A stretch of 22,538 nt of DNA from Chlorobiales bacterium. Lineage in GTDB: Bacteria; Bacteroidota; Chlorobiia; Chlorobiales; Chlorobiaceae. Numbering within the stretch: position 1 is the first letter of the stretch; each line of letters opens with the position of its first letter. A program made the translations under genes and the position numbers. The DNA is taken from positions 1 to 22,538 of the forward strand of contig JAKSCY010000122.1 in NCBI GenBank assembly GCA_022360355.1. Direction: 5' to 3'. Positions 1 through 8,454 of this stretch are shown here, one piece after another. Under the pieces are notes generated by a model that saw only the letters and a list, made by a program, of their open reading frames with translations, was not told the DNA's origin and did not search any database.

Positions 1-64
1 GAGGCTTTTCCGCCTTTAGGTCAAAGATACAGTTTGCTGGTTGATGTTCCAATTGGGGTGACGT

Positions 65-1228
65 ATGCGAGAGAAGAAACTTTTTGTTCTGGCCGGAGAG
101 GTTTCAGGAGATCTCCATGCTTCGGAAGTCATTGCGGCTGCCCATGCGCGATGCCCTGCGATCAAGGTTTTCGGTACAGGTGGTCGAAGGCTGAGGGAGC
201 TTGGTGTTGATCTGCTCTATGATGTTGAGGATCTCGGTGTCATGGGCTTTGTTGAGGTGGTCAAGCAGGGTTTTTTTTTCCGGAAAGTGATTCGCGCATT
301 GAAACAGGCGGTTGTACGCGAAAGGCCTGATGCGGCATTGCTTGTGGATTACCCGGGAATGAACCTTGTCATGGCCCGGTATCTCCATCGTCTCGATATT
401 CCTGTGATCTATTATATTTCCCCGAAAGTCTGGGCATGGAAGGAGAGCCGTATCGGGAAGATCAGAAAATATGTTGATCACCTCATGGTGATCTTTGATT
501 TTGAGGTGGGCTTTTACAAAAAACATGATATAAACGCGGAGTTCGCCGGTAATCCGGTGGTTGAAGAAATCGGCAGGCTCGAGCTCCGCCCGAAAAGGGA
601 CTTTCTCCATGAGCATGGAATACCGGTGGAACGAAAGATTATCGGTTTGCTCCCTGGCAGCAGACAGCAGGAGATATCCCTGATTTTTCCTGAAATGCTT
701 CGGGCGGCAGGAATGCTTCGGAAAAAATATGATGCAGCTTTTCTGCTCGGCAGAGCCCCGCATGTCAATCACCGCTTATATGATGCATGGGTTGAAGGTG
801 CAGGAGTTCCGCTTGTAGATTGTTCGGCGTATGATGTGATGAACTATAGTGATCTTGTGCTCGTGACATCGGGGACGGCTACGCTTGAGGCGCTCTGTTT
901 CGGGGTTCCTATGGTTGTGTTGTATAAAACCGGCCGGTTGAACTATGCTATAGGCAAGCGCTTTGTTCGCCTGCACAGTATCTCGCTTGCCAATCTTGTC
1001 ATAAAAGGTCTGTATGCCAGGGAGCGGACAGTGCCCGAACTGCTCCAGCATGAAGTGACCCCCGAAAATATTTTCAGGGAAGCATCACGACTGCTGGACG
1101 ACGCAAGGGGGGCCGGGAATATGCGCCGGGAACTGCTTGCCGCGGGAGAAAAGCTGGGTTCGGTATCGCCGTCAGGAACGGTTGCTTCCGTTATCTGCAA
1201 CTATCTGCGGCTACCACCTATTGTTTAA
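65..1228 (+). CDS. lpxB: Lipid-A-disaccharide synthase LpxB
   Basis: LpxB condenses UDP-2,3-diacylglucosamine with lipid X to form the disaccharide core of lipid A, at the cytoplasmic face of the inner membrane. The 387-residue length is normal for the family. Family motifs are visible in order: GEVSGDLHA near the N-terminus, a DYPGMN stretch near residue 95, SPKVWAWKE near residue 119, the LLPGSRQQE segment near residue 195, and VTSGTATLEA near residue 268. The start is an ATG preceded by GGGGTGA at 55-61 with 3 bases of spacing. A small membrane protein gene begins 11 bases after the stop, so the two are probably cotranscribed. The presence of lipid A synthesis supports a Gram-negative host. 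Confidence 0.95.
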   Translation: MREKKLFVLAGEVSGDLHASEVIAAAHARCPAIKVFGTGGRRLRELGVDLLYDVEDLGVMGFVEVVKQGFFFRKVIRALKQAVVRERPDAALLVDYPGMNLVMARYLHRLDIPVIYYISPKVWAWKESRIGKIRKYVDHLMVIFDFEVGFYKKHDINAEFAGNPVVEEIGRLELRPKRDFLHEHGIPVERKIIGLLPGSRQQEISLIFPEMLRAAGMLRKKYDAAFLLGRAPHVNHRLYDAWVEGAGVPLVDCSAYDVMNYSDLVLVTSGTATLEALCFGVPMVVLYKTGRLNYAIGKRFVRLHSISLANLVIKGLYARERTVPELLQHEVTPENIFREASRLLDDARGAGNMRRELLAAGEKLGSVSPSGTVASVICNYLRLPPIV

Positions 1229-1239
1229 ACAAACCCATT

Positions 1240-1503
1240 ATGGAACAGTTTGTCACACTTCTTGTTGAAAACCCTCTCTATCTTGTCATAGCGGTTATCG
1301 TATCGATCGCCGTGCTGCTGCTGTTTTTGAAAAAAATCCTGAAACTGCTTGCTGTGGTTGCGGCTGTCTCTATTCTTTATGTTGCCTACCTGTATTGGTC
1401 GGGCGAAAATATCCCTGAAACGGTTAAAAGCGTCCAACAGGCGGTTGATGAATCGCTCAGGAAAGGGTCGGACTTTTTAAGAAATTTTGGCGATACTGAT
1501 TGA
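1240..1503 (+). CDS. Small two-helix membrane protein, unknown function
   Basis: This 87-residue protein has no family I can name. It shows two hydrophobic segments, about residues 13-30 and 35-53, separated by a short basic KKILK turn. A soluble, charged C-terminal tail follows (about 54-87) that could form an amphipathic helix. It starts 11 bases downstream of lpxB on the same strand, so it is probably in the same transcript, but a role in lipid A export or modification would be a guess. A 7-bp AT-rich inverted repeat follows the stop directly at 1504-1522. Confidence 0.7.
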   Translation: MEQFVTLLVENPLYLVIAVIVSIAVLLLFLKKILKLLAVVAAVSILYVAYLYWSGENIPETVKSVQQAVDESLRKGSDFLRNFGDTD

Positions 1504-1522
1504 GTTTTTCCTTTTGAAAAAC
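1504..1522 (+). other. Small AT-rich hairpin directly after the lpxB operon
   Basis: GTTTTTC at 1504-1510 and GAAAAAC at 1516-1522 are perfect reverse complements with a 5-base loop, placed immediately after the stop codon at 1501-1503. It has low GC content and no T-run directly behind it, so it is at best a weak terminator. Confidence 0.3.
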
Positions 1523-1531
1523 AAGTGTTAC

Positions 1532-1576
1532 CCTAAAAAAATAAGGTTTTATATTTTTTTGTTTTATTTTTTTAGG
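1532..1576. promoter_or_regulatory. Perfect 13-bp inverted repeat upstream of modA (candidate operator)
   Basis: CCTAAAAAAATAA at 1532-1544 is repeated as its exact reverse complement at 1564-1576, with a 19-base AT-rich centre. The arm centres are 32 bp apart, close to three helical turns, which fits two half-sites on the same DNA face. The element ends 26 bases before the modA start. A ModE-type or other metal-responsive repressor is an inference; the sequence does not look like the E. coli ModE site as I remember it. The alternative is an AT-rich hairpin in the RNA. Confidence 0.45.
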
Positions 1577-1602
1577 TTATTCATTATGTTTTTCCGGGGA
1601 TA

Positions 1603-2439
1603 ATGAATTTCAATGTTGCCATTATGAAAAAGGAAAGCAGATGCTTTTTTTTACCGTTTTTGCTCGTTGCGTTTCTTGTGGTCTCCTGCCGGGGAGCAGG
1701 CGAGCAGTCTCGGCGGTCCACGGATGAACCAGCCACCCTGCATATCGCTGCAGCGGCAAATCTGAGTTACGTGATGCCTCGGCTTGTCGAGGCGTTCAGG
1801 GAGGAGATCAGCGGGTATGGGATGTCGGATATCAGGCTCACCAGGGCTTCAAGTGGCAGTCTTACGGCGCAGATTCGCAACAGTGCCCCATTCGATCTTT
1901 TTCTGGCTGCAAATACGCTCTATCCTCAGTTGCTTTACAACGAATCGCTGACCGTTGGGCCTCCCTTAGTCTATGCCCGGGGGGTTCCGATAATGGTTTA
2001 CCAAAGCGGGATCGACGGGCAGAAAGGGGTTGAGTGTCTGACGGATGCATCGGTTGAAAAAATTGCAATTGCACAGCCTGAACTCGCTCCCTACGGTGAG
2101 GCTGCGGTCGAAATTCTTTCCCGTGCCGGTGTTTTACAGCAGGTTGAAAGCAAATTTGTTTACGGAACCTCTGTAACCCAGACATTTCAGCATGTTATTA
2201 CGGCGGCAGATGCCGGTTTCATTGCAGCATCTCTTTTGTACGGTGATGGTGGCAGGGAACTGGAAAAAGCCGGGTTGGAATGGATCGGGTTTCCACCGGA
2301 GGCATATAATCCGGCCGTGCTCCGCCAGGCAATGGTGCTCCTGGATTCTTCCAATAGCACAGCAGCAGCTTTTTTCAGGTTTATGCAGGGGGAAAGGGCC
2401 GGGGAAATCCTGGAAAAAAACGGATACCGGGTTGAATGA
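1603..2439 (+). CDS. modA: Molybdate ABC transporter substrate-binding lipoprotein ModA
   Basis: ModA captures molybdate (and tungstate) outside the inner membrane and hands it to the ModB permease. The mature part carries the family pattern: AAANLSYVMP near residue 50, ASSGSLTAQI near residue 83, the PFDLFLAA segment near residue 96, and PELAPYGEAA near residue 158. The N-terminus is a lipoprotein signal: KK residues, a hydrophobic core and a VVSC lipobox, so it is probably membrane-anchored. Two starts are possible. ATG 1603 lies 2 bases after GGGGA (1596-1600). ATG 1624 gives a more typical short signal peptide but has no clear ribosome site. The gene overlaps the next one by 4 bases. Confidence 0.92.
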   Translation: MNFNVAIMKKESRCFFLPFLLVAFLVVSCRGAGEQSRRSTDEPATLHIAAAANLSYVMPRLVEAFREEISGYGMSDIRLTRASSGSLTAQIRNSAPFDLFLAANTLYPQLLYNESLTVGPPLVYARGVPIMVYQSGIDGQKGVECLTDASVEKIAIAQPELAPYGEAAVEILSRAGVLQQVESKFVYGTSVTQTFQHVITAADAGFIAASLLYGDGGRELEKAGLEWIGFPPEAYNPAVLRQAMVLLDSSNSTAAAFFRFMQGERAGEILEKNGYRVE

Positions 2440-2837
2440 ACAGGATACAGGCTGTGGTTACGGGAATAGATTCAAGCGGAAGTCTTCACAGGGTATCCCT
2501 TGCCGCGGGTGACGAGGTGTTTACGGCGATAACCCTTGAACTTGGCAAGGACTATACTGTCGGTGCGTCAGTGGAGATACATTTTAAATCAGCTCATGTT
2601 GCACTTGCAAAAAACGTGGCAGGCGAAGTGAGCATAGCAAACCGGGTGAAAGCAACCGTGCTTGAACTGCAAAGGGGGAAATTGCTTACCGACATTCTGC
2701 TTGGCAGCAATGTCGGGAAATTTTATGCACTGACCACAACGGAGGCGGTTGCAAGGATGGATATCAGTCCCGGAGATACCGTTACTGCGCTCATGAAGGC
2801 AAGCGATCTTTATCTTTCAAAAGCTGAACAGCAATGA
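2436..2837 (+). CDS. Tandem-Mop (TOBE) molybdate-binding protein, molbindin-like
   Basis: The 133 residues hold two Mop/TOBE-type beta-barrel repeats, about 1-65 and 66-128. The second begins with the typical pattern [14 protein letters not shown] and ends in [12 protein letters not shown]. Stand-alone Mop proteins store or buffer molybdate as oligomers, and two Mop units per chain also occur in known di-Mop molbindins. The gene sits between modA and modB, with ATGA overlaps on both sides, so it is translated as part of the transporter operon. It could act as an intracellular molybdate buffer or sensor for the operon. ModE is unlikely because there is no helix-turn-helix domain. Confidence 0.85.
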   Translation: MNRIQAVVTGIDSSGSLHRVSLAAGDEVFTAITLELGKDYTVGASVEIHFKSAHVALAKNVAGEVSIANRVKATVLELQRGKLLTDILLGSNVGKFYALTTTEAVARMDISPGDTVTALMKASDLYLSKAEQQ

Positions 2838-3511
2838 ACCATTTTGATACAGAGCCTTTCCTGCTCTCTTTCAGGCTTGCGGCAATAACCACGATACTGC
2901 TTTTTTTGTTTTCGGTTCCACTTGCCTGGAAGCTGTCGCAGACAAGATCCCGGTCAAAGCCGTTTGTGGAGGCGCTTATAAGCTTGCCGATTGTATTGCC
3001 TCCGACAGTTCTTGGTTTTTATCTGCTGGTTGCTCTCTCTGACCGGGCCCCCGTGGGGATGTTTTTGAAAGAGATGTTCAACATGGATCTTGTTTTTACA
3101 TTCGAGGGGGTTCTTATCGCTTCCTGTATTTACTCTTTTCCTTTTATGCTGCAGCCTCTTCAGTCCGGAATGGAACAGATACCGGCAAAACTTCTGGAAG
3201 CTTCATACGTTCTGGGAAAGTCGAAGCTTGAAACGCTTCTGCATGTAATATTGCCAGGTATCAAGCCTTCAATTCTTACCGGGGTTATCATTACATTTGC
3301 CCACACGGTAGGAGAGTTTGGGGTTGTGCTGATGGTCGGCGGCAGTATTCAGGGTGAAACAAGGGTCGCTTCGATAGCGATTTACGAACTGGTGGAGCTG
3401 CTGGATTATGGAACGGCTCATATTTACTCCCTGATACTTATTGCGTTCAGTTTTGTGGTGCTGATGGTTGTCTATGTCCTCAATCATCGTTACAGGGCGC
3501 CGGGTGGATGA
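2834..3511 (+). CDS. modB: Molybdate ABC transporter permease ModB
   Basis: ModB is the inner-membrane channel subunit of the molybdate importer. The 225-residue protein has about five hydrophobic segments. It also carries the cytoplasmic EAA loop that contacts the ATPase, seen around residues 119-140 as [20 protein letters not shown]. This is followed by the conserved [14 protein letters not shown] region near residue 158. Its start overlaps the stop of the tandem-Mop gene (ATGA) and its stop overlaps the modC start, indicating translational coupling. Confidence 0.94.
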   Translation: MNHFDTEPFLLSFRLAAITTILLFLFSVPLAWKLSQTRSRSKPFVEALISLPIVLPPTVLGFYLLVALSDRAPVGMFLKEMFNMDLVFTFEGVLIASCIYSFPFMLQPLQSGMEQIPAKLLEASYVLGKSKLETLLHVILPGIKPSILTGVIITFAHTVGEFGVVLMVGGSIQGETRVASIAIYELVELLDYGTAHIYSLILIAFSFVVLMVVYVLNHRYRAPGG

Positions 3512-4419
3512 TTATGGTTTTTGCATCGTTGAAAAAAAAACTCGTTGGCACGGAAGGAGACTTTTTTCTTCAAACAGACGTGGAAATTGCTTCCGGCGGT
3601 ATTACCGCTGTTGCCGGGCCTTCAGGTAGCGGGAAAACTACGTTTTTACGGATACTCTCTGGGCTGACCTCTCCTGACGAGGGTCTGCTCGAAGTGGAAG
3701 GTGATATATGGTTCCGCGCTACAGCAGGTAAAAAACCAGAGCTCGATCTCAAGCCTCAGCAGCGCAGGGTAGGGGTTGTCTTTCAAGGGTATGCACTGTT
3801 TCCGAATATGTCCGTTCTGGGGAATCTGCTCTATGCATCCCGGGATATGGATATGGCTGAGAAGCTTCTTGACATGGTGGGCTTGCAGCAGCTGAAGCAT
3901 GTCAAACCATCAAATCTGTCAGGTGGGCAGAAACAGCGGGTTGCTCTGGCGCGTGCCCTCATGCAGCGGCCGCGGCTTCTTCTGCTTGACGAGCCCCTTT
4001 CAGCGCTTGATGAAAGTATGAAGGCAATGCTGCAGGATGAGTTGCTGAAAATAAACCGCGAGTTTGGTGTAACCATACTTATCGTTACCCATGATTCAAG
4101 TGAGATGTACAAGCTTTGTGACCGCGTCCTTCTGCTTGAAAAGGGTCGAATCGTTGCCGATACGTCGCCCCGCAAGCTTTTTGTCGAAAGAGCGACAACC
4201 CAGAAATTTGCGTTCAAGGGTGAAATTCTTGAGATAAAAGCTGTTGATGCGGTCTATGTAGCAGTTGTCGCCATAGGCAACAACCTTGTGGAGGTGGTTG
4301 TCGATTCGGATGAGAAAGAAAACCTGAGGGCAGGGGATGTCGTTGTGGTGGGCACGAAAGCGTTCAATCCCACAGTGAGAAAGTTTGCCGCAAAGGATTT
4401 TGATTTTTCAAAACTATAG
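3508..4419 (+). CDS. modC: Molybdate ABC transporter ATP-binding protein ModC
   Basis: ModC powers molybdate import by ATP hydrolysis at the cytoplasmic side of ModB. Visible motifs are Walker [10 protein letters not shown] (about residues 37-45), a Q-loop in [10 protein letters not shown], the signature [15 protein letters not shown], Walker [13 protein letters not shown] and the H-loop THD. The C-terminal region (about 235-300) is a Mop/TOBE domain, as in other ModC proteins, which can bind molybdate and regulate transport. The first ATG overlaps modB; a second ATG at 3514 is also possible. The gene ends the operon and faces the convergent oxidoreductase gene across 52 bases. Confidence 0.94.
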   Translation: MIMVFASLKKKLVGTEGDFFLQTDVEIASGGITAVAGPSGSGKTTFLRILSGLTSPDEGLLEVEGDIWFRATAGKKPELDLKPQQRRVGVVFQGYALFPNMSVLGNLLYASRDMDMAEKLLDMVGLQQLKHVKPSNLSGGQKQRVALARALMQRPRLLLLDEPLSALDESMKAMLQDELLKINREFGVTILIVTHDSSEMYKLCDRVLLLEKGRIVADTSPRKLFVERATTQKFAFKGEILEIKAVDAVYVAVVAIGNNLVEVVVDSDEKENLRAGDVVVVGTKAFNPTVRKFAAKDFDFSKL

Positions 4420-4471
4420 CTCTAAGGGCTCCAGAGTGACCGGTGAGAAAGGAAGGTAAACCGGCTGTTTT

Positions 4472-6436
4472 TTACCCGCTCAATGCTCCGGTAGGACAGC
4501 GTTCAACCAGAAGTTTCATTGTCCTGCTGCCGTTCTTTCCGGCCTCTTCGAGCGTCCGGACGCAAATACCGCAGTCAACGCATTTTGTCCTTTCAAACCG
4601 TATTTCTTCACTCCGGTCAACCAGGAACCCGTCGTCAGGGCTGCTGCTGTGCTTCTGGATCACGGCATACGCTGAAGCGAGTTCGCGCAACCTGCAATCA
4701 CTTCCGCTCACACAACTGCAGCGCATACATCGCAGTGCTTCCTCTCTTGCACTTTGAGCCCTCAGCCCGGCTGAAACCTCGTCGAAACCTGAAACCCGCC
4801 GGTTCAGGGGCAGTTCGTCAGTCTTTGCTCTGGGTGCGGGAGTCGCCCGCCGGTAAAATGCTTCAGGCGCCTTGTCTCTGGCGCCATAACTTGAATTGAA
4901 AGCACCGGCAGATGCGGCAACCGGTTTTTCTCTGAGATACAGGTTCATTACCTGTGCAGCTTTTTTGCCATGATTGACCGCATTAATGGCCGTATCGGCA
5001 CCGGTTACACAGTCTCCGCCGGCAAATACCCAGGGGATGGCCGTTTGAAACGTTTCAGGGTCGGCACCCACAGTGCCGTTGTCGGCCGGGGCAATACCCA
5101 GATTTGCATGAACGGAGCTGTCAACATGCTGCCCTATGGCAGAAACAACCAGATCTGCAGAGATCGAAAATTCCGAATTGTCAATTGGGACAGGGCGCCG
5201 CCTTCCGCTTTCATCGGGTTTGCCCAGTTCCATTTTCTGCGCTGTAATCTGAAAACTGCCCCCGACTTGTCTGATCGAGACCGGAGCGGTGAGAAAATCG
5301 ATTACAATTCTTTCGTGCAGGGCTTCCTGTATTTCTGCACGATTTGCCGGCATCTCATCAATTGTCCTGCGATAGAGAATGCGGACAGAGGCAGCTCCCA
5401 GCCGAAGCGCAGTGCGTGCAGCATCAATCGCGGTGTTCCCGCCGCCAACTACAAGTACACGATTACCCGGCTGGACATTTTTGCCGGACGAGACCTGTTT
5501 CAGAAAATCGATACCGGAAACCACACAGCCACTATCCTTATCCTGTATTTCCAGGTGATCGGCTTTCTGGGCGCCGAAAGCAAGAAACAGTGCATCGAAA
5601 CCTTCTTTTTTGAGGCTGTCGAGAGAAATGTCCCTGCCGAACTCCGTGTTGCAGACAAATTCCGCGCCCATGGCTTTGAGTGGTTCGAGGTCTGCTTCTA
5701 TGATGTCAAGAGGCAGCCTGAAACGGGGGATGCCGTATCGCATCATTCCGCCCGGGGCTTCGTGAGAATCGTATATGGTGACACTATGCCCCTCTTTCAA
5801 TAAACAGTATGCTGCCGTCAGGCCTGCCGGTCCGGCTCCGATCACGGCTGTTTTTTTGCCTGTTTTTGGTTTGCACGAAGGGAGGTAACGGCTGCCCGAT
5901 GCGTTATCCCTGTCAGCGGCAAACCGCTTCAGGGCGCATATTGACAAAGGCTCGTCAACACCATGCCTTCTGCACTCATCTTCACAGGGAGCGTGGCAGA
6001 TCCTGCCGAGAATACCCGGAAGAGGAATATCTTCCTTGATGATTCGTATTGCTTCTCTGTCGTTGCCGTCGGCTATGGCCGAAACAAATGCGGGAATATC
6101 GCATCCTGCAGGACATGACACTTCACACGGCCCGCTGCAGTCCCCACAGTGACCCTCAAGGATGCGTTCGAGATTTTTCTTGCGAATTTCGTAGAGCTCG
6201 GAGTTGTCGGTTTCAATAGCTATTCCATCGGTTATGCTGGTGTTGCATGCGGGAACAAAACGGTGTTTTCCCTTGATTTCAACAATACACATCCAGCAGG
6301 AACCGGGTGAGTGCAGCGAGTCATGGAAACAGAGGGTGGGAATAGCTGCGCCATTGCATCTTGCTGCTTCCAGAATGGATATTCCCGCTTCGGCAGTAGC
6401 CTCTTTTCCGTTGAGAGTGAAAGTGACAGTGCTCAT
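4472..6436 (-). CDS. Multidomain iron-sulfur FAD/NAD(P)H oxidoreductase (GltD-like with NuoG-like N-terminus)
   Basis: The 654 residues carry several electron-transfer modules. The first is an N-terminal [2Fe-2S] ferredoxin domain (C36, C47, C50, C64), as in NuoG and formate dehydrogenase subunits. Next is a cysteine-rich GltD-type domain (C97 to about C167). It is followed by an FAD-binding fold with VIGAGPAGL at 198-206 and an NAD(P)H fold with VLVVGGGNTAIDAA near residue 315. The C-terminus has a CMRCSC cluster and a single [4Fe-4S] motif (CVDCGIC, then CPTGAL). The family passes electrons between NAD(P)H, ferredoxin and a partner enzyme. Glutamate synthase small subunit is the closest named relative, but no gltB lies nearby, so the true partner is unknown. 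The ATG start has no strong ribosome site. ispH lies just upstream on the same strand. Confidence 0.85.
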   Translation of the reverse strand: MSTVTFTLNGKEATAEAGISILEAARCNGAAIPTLCFHDSLHSPGSCWMCIVEIKGKHRFVPACNTSITDGIAIETDNSELYEIRKKNLERILEGHCGDCSGPCEVSCPAGCDIPAFVSAIADGNDREAIRIIKEDIPLPGILGRICHAPCEDECRRHGVDEPLSICALKRFAADRDNASGSRYLPSCKPKTGKKTAVIGAGPAGLTAAYCLLKEGHSVTIYDSHEAPGGMMRYGIPRFRLPLDIIEADLEPLKAMGAEFVCNTEFGRDISLDSLKKEGFDALFLAFGAQKADHLEIQDKDSGCVVSGIDFLKQVSSGKNVQPGNRVLVVGGGNTAIDAARTALRLGAASVRILYRRTIDEMPANRAEIQEALHERIVIDFLTAPVSIRQVGGSFQITAQKMELGKPDESGRRRPVPIDNSEFSISADLVVSAIGQHVDSSVHANLGIAPADNGTVGADPETFQTAIPWVFAGGDCVTGADTAINAVNHGKKAAQVMNLYLREKPVAASAGAFNSSYGARDKAPEAFYRRATPAPRAKTDELPLNRRVSGFDEVSAGLRAQSAREEALRCMRCSCVSGSDCRLRELASAYAVIQKHSSSPDDGFLVDRSEEIRFERTKCVDCGICVRTLEEAGKNGSRTMKLLVERCPTGALSG

Positions 6437-6480
6437 AATGATGAAGTGAAAAGCTTGTGAACGTTCAACTCGACCGACAG

Positions 6481-7458
6481 TCAGGAGGCATATGTTTTTT
6501 CAATGTGCCGCGCGACTTTTTCCAGCAGCCACATAGGTGTTGATGTTGCTCCGCATACGCCCACACTGCCGACCGGACTGCCGTTTTCATAAAACCACTC
6601 GTCCCTGAGGTCGGCTTCATTCACTATAAAGTAGCTGCGGGGATTGGACTGTTTGCAGATGTTGAAAAGAACCTGACCATTGGAACTCTTTTTACCGGCA
6701 ACGAAGATTATTACGTCGTTTGCGGCAGCAAAATCATGCAGCTTGCTGTTTCTGCTTGAAACCTGGCGGCAGATGGTATCTTTATAGACAAAACGGGGCA
6801 ATGGGCGGACGCCGGTCATTTCGGCTGTAAGGTCGATATCCCGGATATCTTTCCATGAGGCAGCTTCATTGCGGTAATCAGCGTCAACTTTTTCGGAAAA
6901 AAGGTGCTCAAGATTTTCTTTCAGGGTATGAAAGCCGGGTACATCCATTGTGGTCTGTGAGATCAGGGCGGTTCGGCGTGTAAAATCAACGGGTTCTGTT
7001 TCTTCGTGAGCCGAAAGGTCTGCGTGCTTAATGATGATCGCCTGATTGTCACACTGTCCGTTAATGCCGATTACTTCCGGATGAGCTTTTTTGCCGTAAA
7101 TGATTACCTGGAATCCCAACTCATGCAACAGCCTTGCCGTGCGCTGAAGTTTTGAGACTACAGGGCAGGTAGAGTCGGTAATCGATAACTCGTTTATTTC
7201 TGCTGTCCTGTATGTTGATGGCGGTTCCCCATGCGCACGGACCAGCACCGGGGCATGAGTGAGCCTGCTGTATTCCTCGTTGCCTATGGTGATCAAACCC
7301 AGGTTTTCAAGGCGTTTTACTTCGACTTCGTTATGGACAATGTCTCCCAGACAATACAGTTTGCCGTCCAGTTTCTTGAGTTTTTCTTCCGCAAGGTGTA
7401 TGGTGCCCTGAACTCCTATGCAGAATCCTGACGATGTTCTGTCCAGATGTACTTTCAC
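6481..7458 (-). CDS. ispH: 4-hydroxy-3-methylbut-2-enyl diphosphate reductase IspH (LytB)
   Basis: IspH carries out the last step of the non-mevalonate isoprenoid pathway, reducing HMBPP to IPP and DMAPP with an oxygen-sensitive [4Fe-4S] cluster. The three cluster cysteines are visible at C13 (SGFCIGV), C98 (DSTCPVV) and C230 (DTICRQV). The active-site HNEVEV and RAHGEPP segments and the ISQTT motif are also present. The third cysteine lies about 30 residues further along than in E. coli IspH, so there is an insertion around residues 190-225. The protein feeds carotenoid, quinone and chlorophyll-tail synthesis, which fits cruA and menG elsewhere in the window. A long hairpin lies in the 5' leader at 7476-7522. 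Confidence 0.95.
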   Translation of the reverse strand: MKVHLDRTSSGFCIGVQGTIHLAEEKLKKLDGKLYCLGDIVHNEVEVKRLENLGLITIGNEEYSRLTHAPVLVRAHGEPPSTYRTAEINELSITDSTCPVVSKLQRTARLLHELGFQVIIYGKKAHPEVIGINGQCDNQAIIIKHADLSAHEETEPVDFTRRTALISQTTMDVPGFHTLKENLEHLFSEKVDADYRNEAASWKDIRDIDLTAEMTGVRPLPRFVYKDTICRQVSSRNSKLHDFAAANDVIIFVAGKKSSNGQVLFNICKQSNPRSYFIVNEADLRDEWFYENGSPVGSVGVCGATSTPMWLLEKVARHIEKTYAS

Positions 7459-7475
7459 GGTAGAGTCTGACTGAT

Positions 7476-7522
7476 TATTCCTGCCGGATCATTGATGCAT
7501 CAACGATTCCCGTGCAGGAATA
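7476..7522 (-). promoter_or_regulatory. Long interrupted hairpin between the yqjK-like gene and ispH
   Basis: TATTCCTGC at 7476-7484 pairs perfectly with GCAGGAATA at 7514-7522. Inside are a second arm pairing (7486-7490 with 7505-7509, one G-T) and the palindrome TTGATGCATCAA at 7492-7503. No T-run follows in the minus direction, so it is not a typical rho-independent terminator. It may be a leader structure for ispH, a processing site or an operator. Confidence 0.4.
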
Positions 7523-7535
7523 TAGTAAAAAAAGC

Positions 7536-7937
7536 CTACCCTTTGCCCGACTTCATTTTATCGTCCAGATAGTACTTGAGGTAATTGAAGGCAAGGTCTT
7601 TGCCTGACCGGAGAATGTCGATTCCTATGGAACTGACAGCGCTTTTGAGTTCAGAAGGTTCGTTTTTTGGTGGTTTGGCAGATTGAGCATTGTTATGAGA
7701 CGAAGGAGAAACGATGGAACGCATCACCTTTCCGGCAAAGAATCCAAACAACAGTGATGCACCGGTTGTCTGCAGCGGGTATTTTTTAACCAGTTCAGCA
7801 GGAGAGAACTCTTCCTGAAGTTCTTTTTTGAACCGGCCTGCCCTCTCTTTGAGTTGTTTTTCACGTTCATGAATACTGTCTTCCAGTTCGTGAATTCTTG
7901 CTTCTATATTTTTCAGTGGCTCAGTTTTTTTGTCCAT
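7536..7937 (-). CDS. Coiled-coil membrane-associated protein, YqjK/DUF883-like in context
   Basis: The 133-residue protein starts with a long charged helical region (about 8-47) likely to form a coiled coil. A short glycine-containing hydrophobic segment (about 56-78) follows, then a polar linker and a C-terminal amphipathic stretch. I do not recognise a firm family. It overlaps the preceding DUF1469-like gene by 17 bases, so the two are translated together. In gene order and size the trio resembles the enterobacterial yqjD-yqjE-yqjK cluster, whose YqjD is a membrane-anchored, ribosome-binding stress protein. The shared function is inference from context. Confidence 0.7.
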   Translation of the reverse strand: MDKKTEPLKNIEARIHELEDSIHEREKQLKERAGRFKKELQEEFSPAELVKKYPLQTTGASLLFGFFAGKVMRSIVSPSSHNNAQSAKPPKNEPSELKSAVSSIGIDILRSGKDLAFNYLKYYLDDKMKSGKG

Positions 7938-8313
7938 GAGAGGAGAGAAGAATTTTGTGGATGAGATTTTTCAGAAGATCCGGTCGTATTTTGGTGAAAA
8001 CAAGGAAAGCCAGCAAGAAGAATGAGCTGACAATAAGATAGCCGAGATAGTAATGGCCGAGGAGTTCTCCGATAAGGAGGGCAATGGTTGTAATCAGATA
8101 GATGAGCCCTGCTACAAGAAAAATTGCGATTATGAGAAGTGAGGCGACAACGGCGAGCTTTTCGGTGATTTCGATCTTGATCAGTTCCGCTCTTGCTTCA
8201 ATAATTGCCAGAAGATCCTCATAGCTCGATGTTACCGTGCTGTCAATCAATTTTCCTATGGTTTTCCCGCTTTGATCATCCTGTTCGGGATTCCTTTTCT
8301 CTTCCTGGGACAT
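7921..8313 (-). CDS. DUF1469 / YqjE-type holin-like membrane protein
   Basis: The 130 residues begin with a polar tail and an amphipathic helix containing [15 protein letters not shown] (about 38-52). Two strongly hydrophobic hairpin segments follow (about 53-83 and 88-108), and a basic C-terminus. This layout is that of the DUF1469 / holin superfamily III group (YqjE, Actinobacterial Holin-X). The 'holin' name is historical; lysis activity is not expected here. It stands between two other small membrane-associated genes on the same strand and overlaps the next one by 17 bases. Confidence 0.75.
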   Translation of the reverse strand: MSQEEKRNPEQDDQSGKTIGKLIDSTVTSSYEDLLAIIEARAELIKIEITEKLAVVASLLIIAIFLVAGLIYLITTIALLIGELLGHYYLGYLIVSSFFLLAFLVFTKIRPDLLKNLIHKILLSSHGQKN

Positions 8314-8421
8314 AAGCTTTTGGAATATTTTTGGTTCTTTTCATTGCAAGGATAGTGATAGGTAAGACGCAAGGGGTCCGATGCTCCGAAAAGGCGGTCG
8401 TAACCGGTTGTTTTTTCCTCG

Positions 8422-8440
8422 GTTCTGCGAGACGCAGGAC
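8422..8440 (-). other. Intergenic hairpin between two small membrane genes
   Basis: GTTCTGCG at 8422-8429 and CGCAGGAC at 8433-8440 form a stem with a 3-base loop; one pair is G-T on the plus strand and a mismatch on the minus strand. It lies in the 141-base gap 8314-8454, downstream of the YqjD-like stop. No T-run follows in the minus direction. It could be an RNA stability or processing stem; nothing else is seen in the gap. Confidence 0.3.
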
Positions 8441-8454
8441 GTGCTGATCGACGG

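Noticed and set aside
1..64. Possible end of an upstream gene (frame ending at TGA 42-44)
   Set aside because: Only 13 codons are visible, with no recognisable C-terminal motif.
104..772. 222-codon minus-strand frame inside lpxB
   Set aside because: Shadow of lpxB with no family features.
4440..4474. CCGGT/ACCGG pair followed by a T-run after modC
   Set aside because: The stem is only 5 bp with a 15-base loop, and the T-run runs into the convergent gene; too weak to call a terminator.
4970..5803. 277-codon frame on the plus strand
   Set aside because: It is antisense to the iron-sulfur oxidoreductase, whose motifs are unmistakable; the product looks like no family and has no ribosome site.
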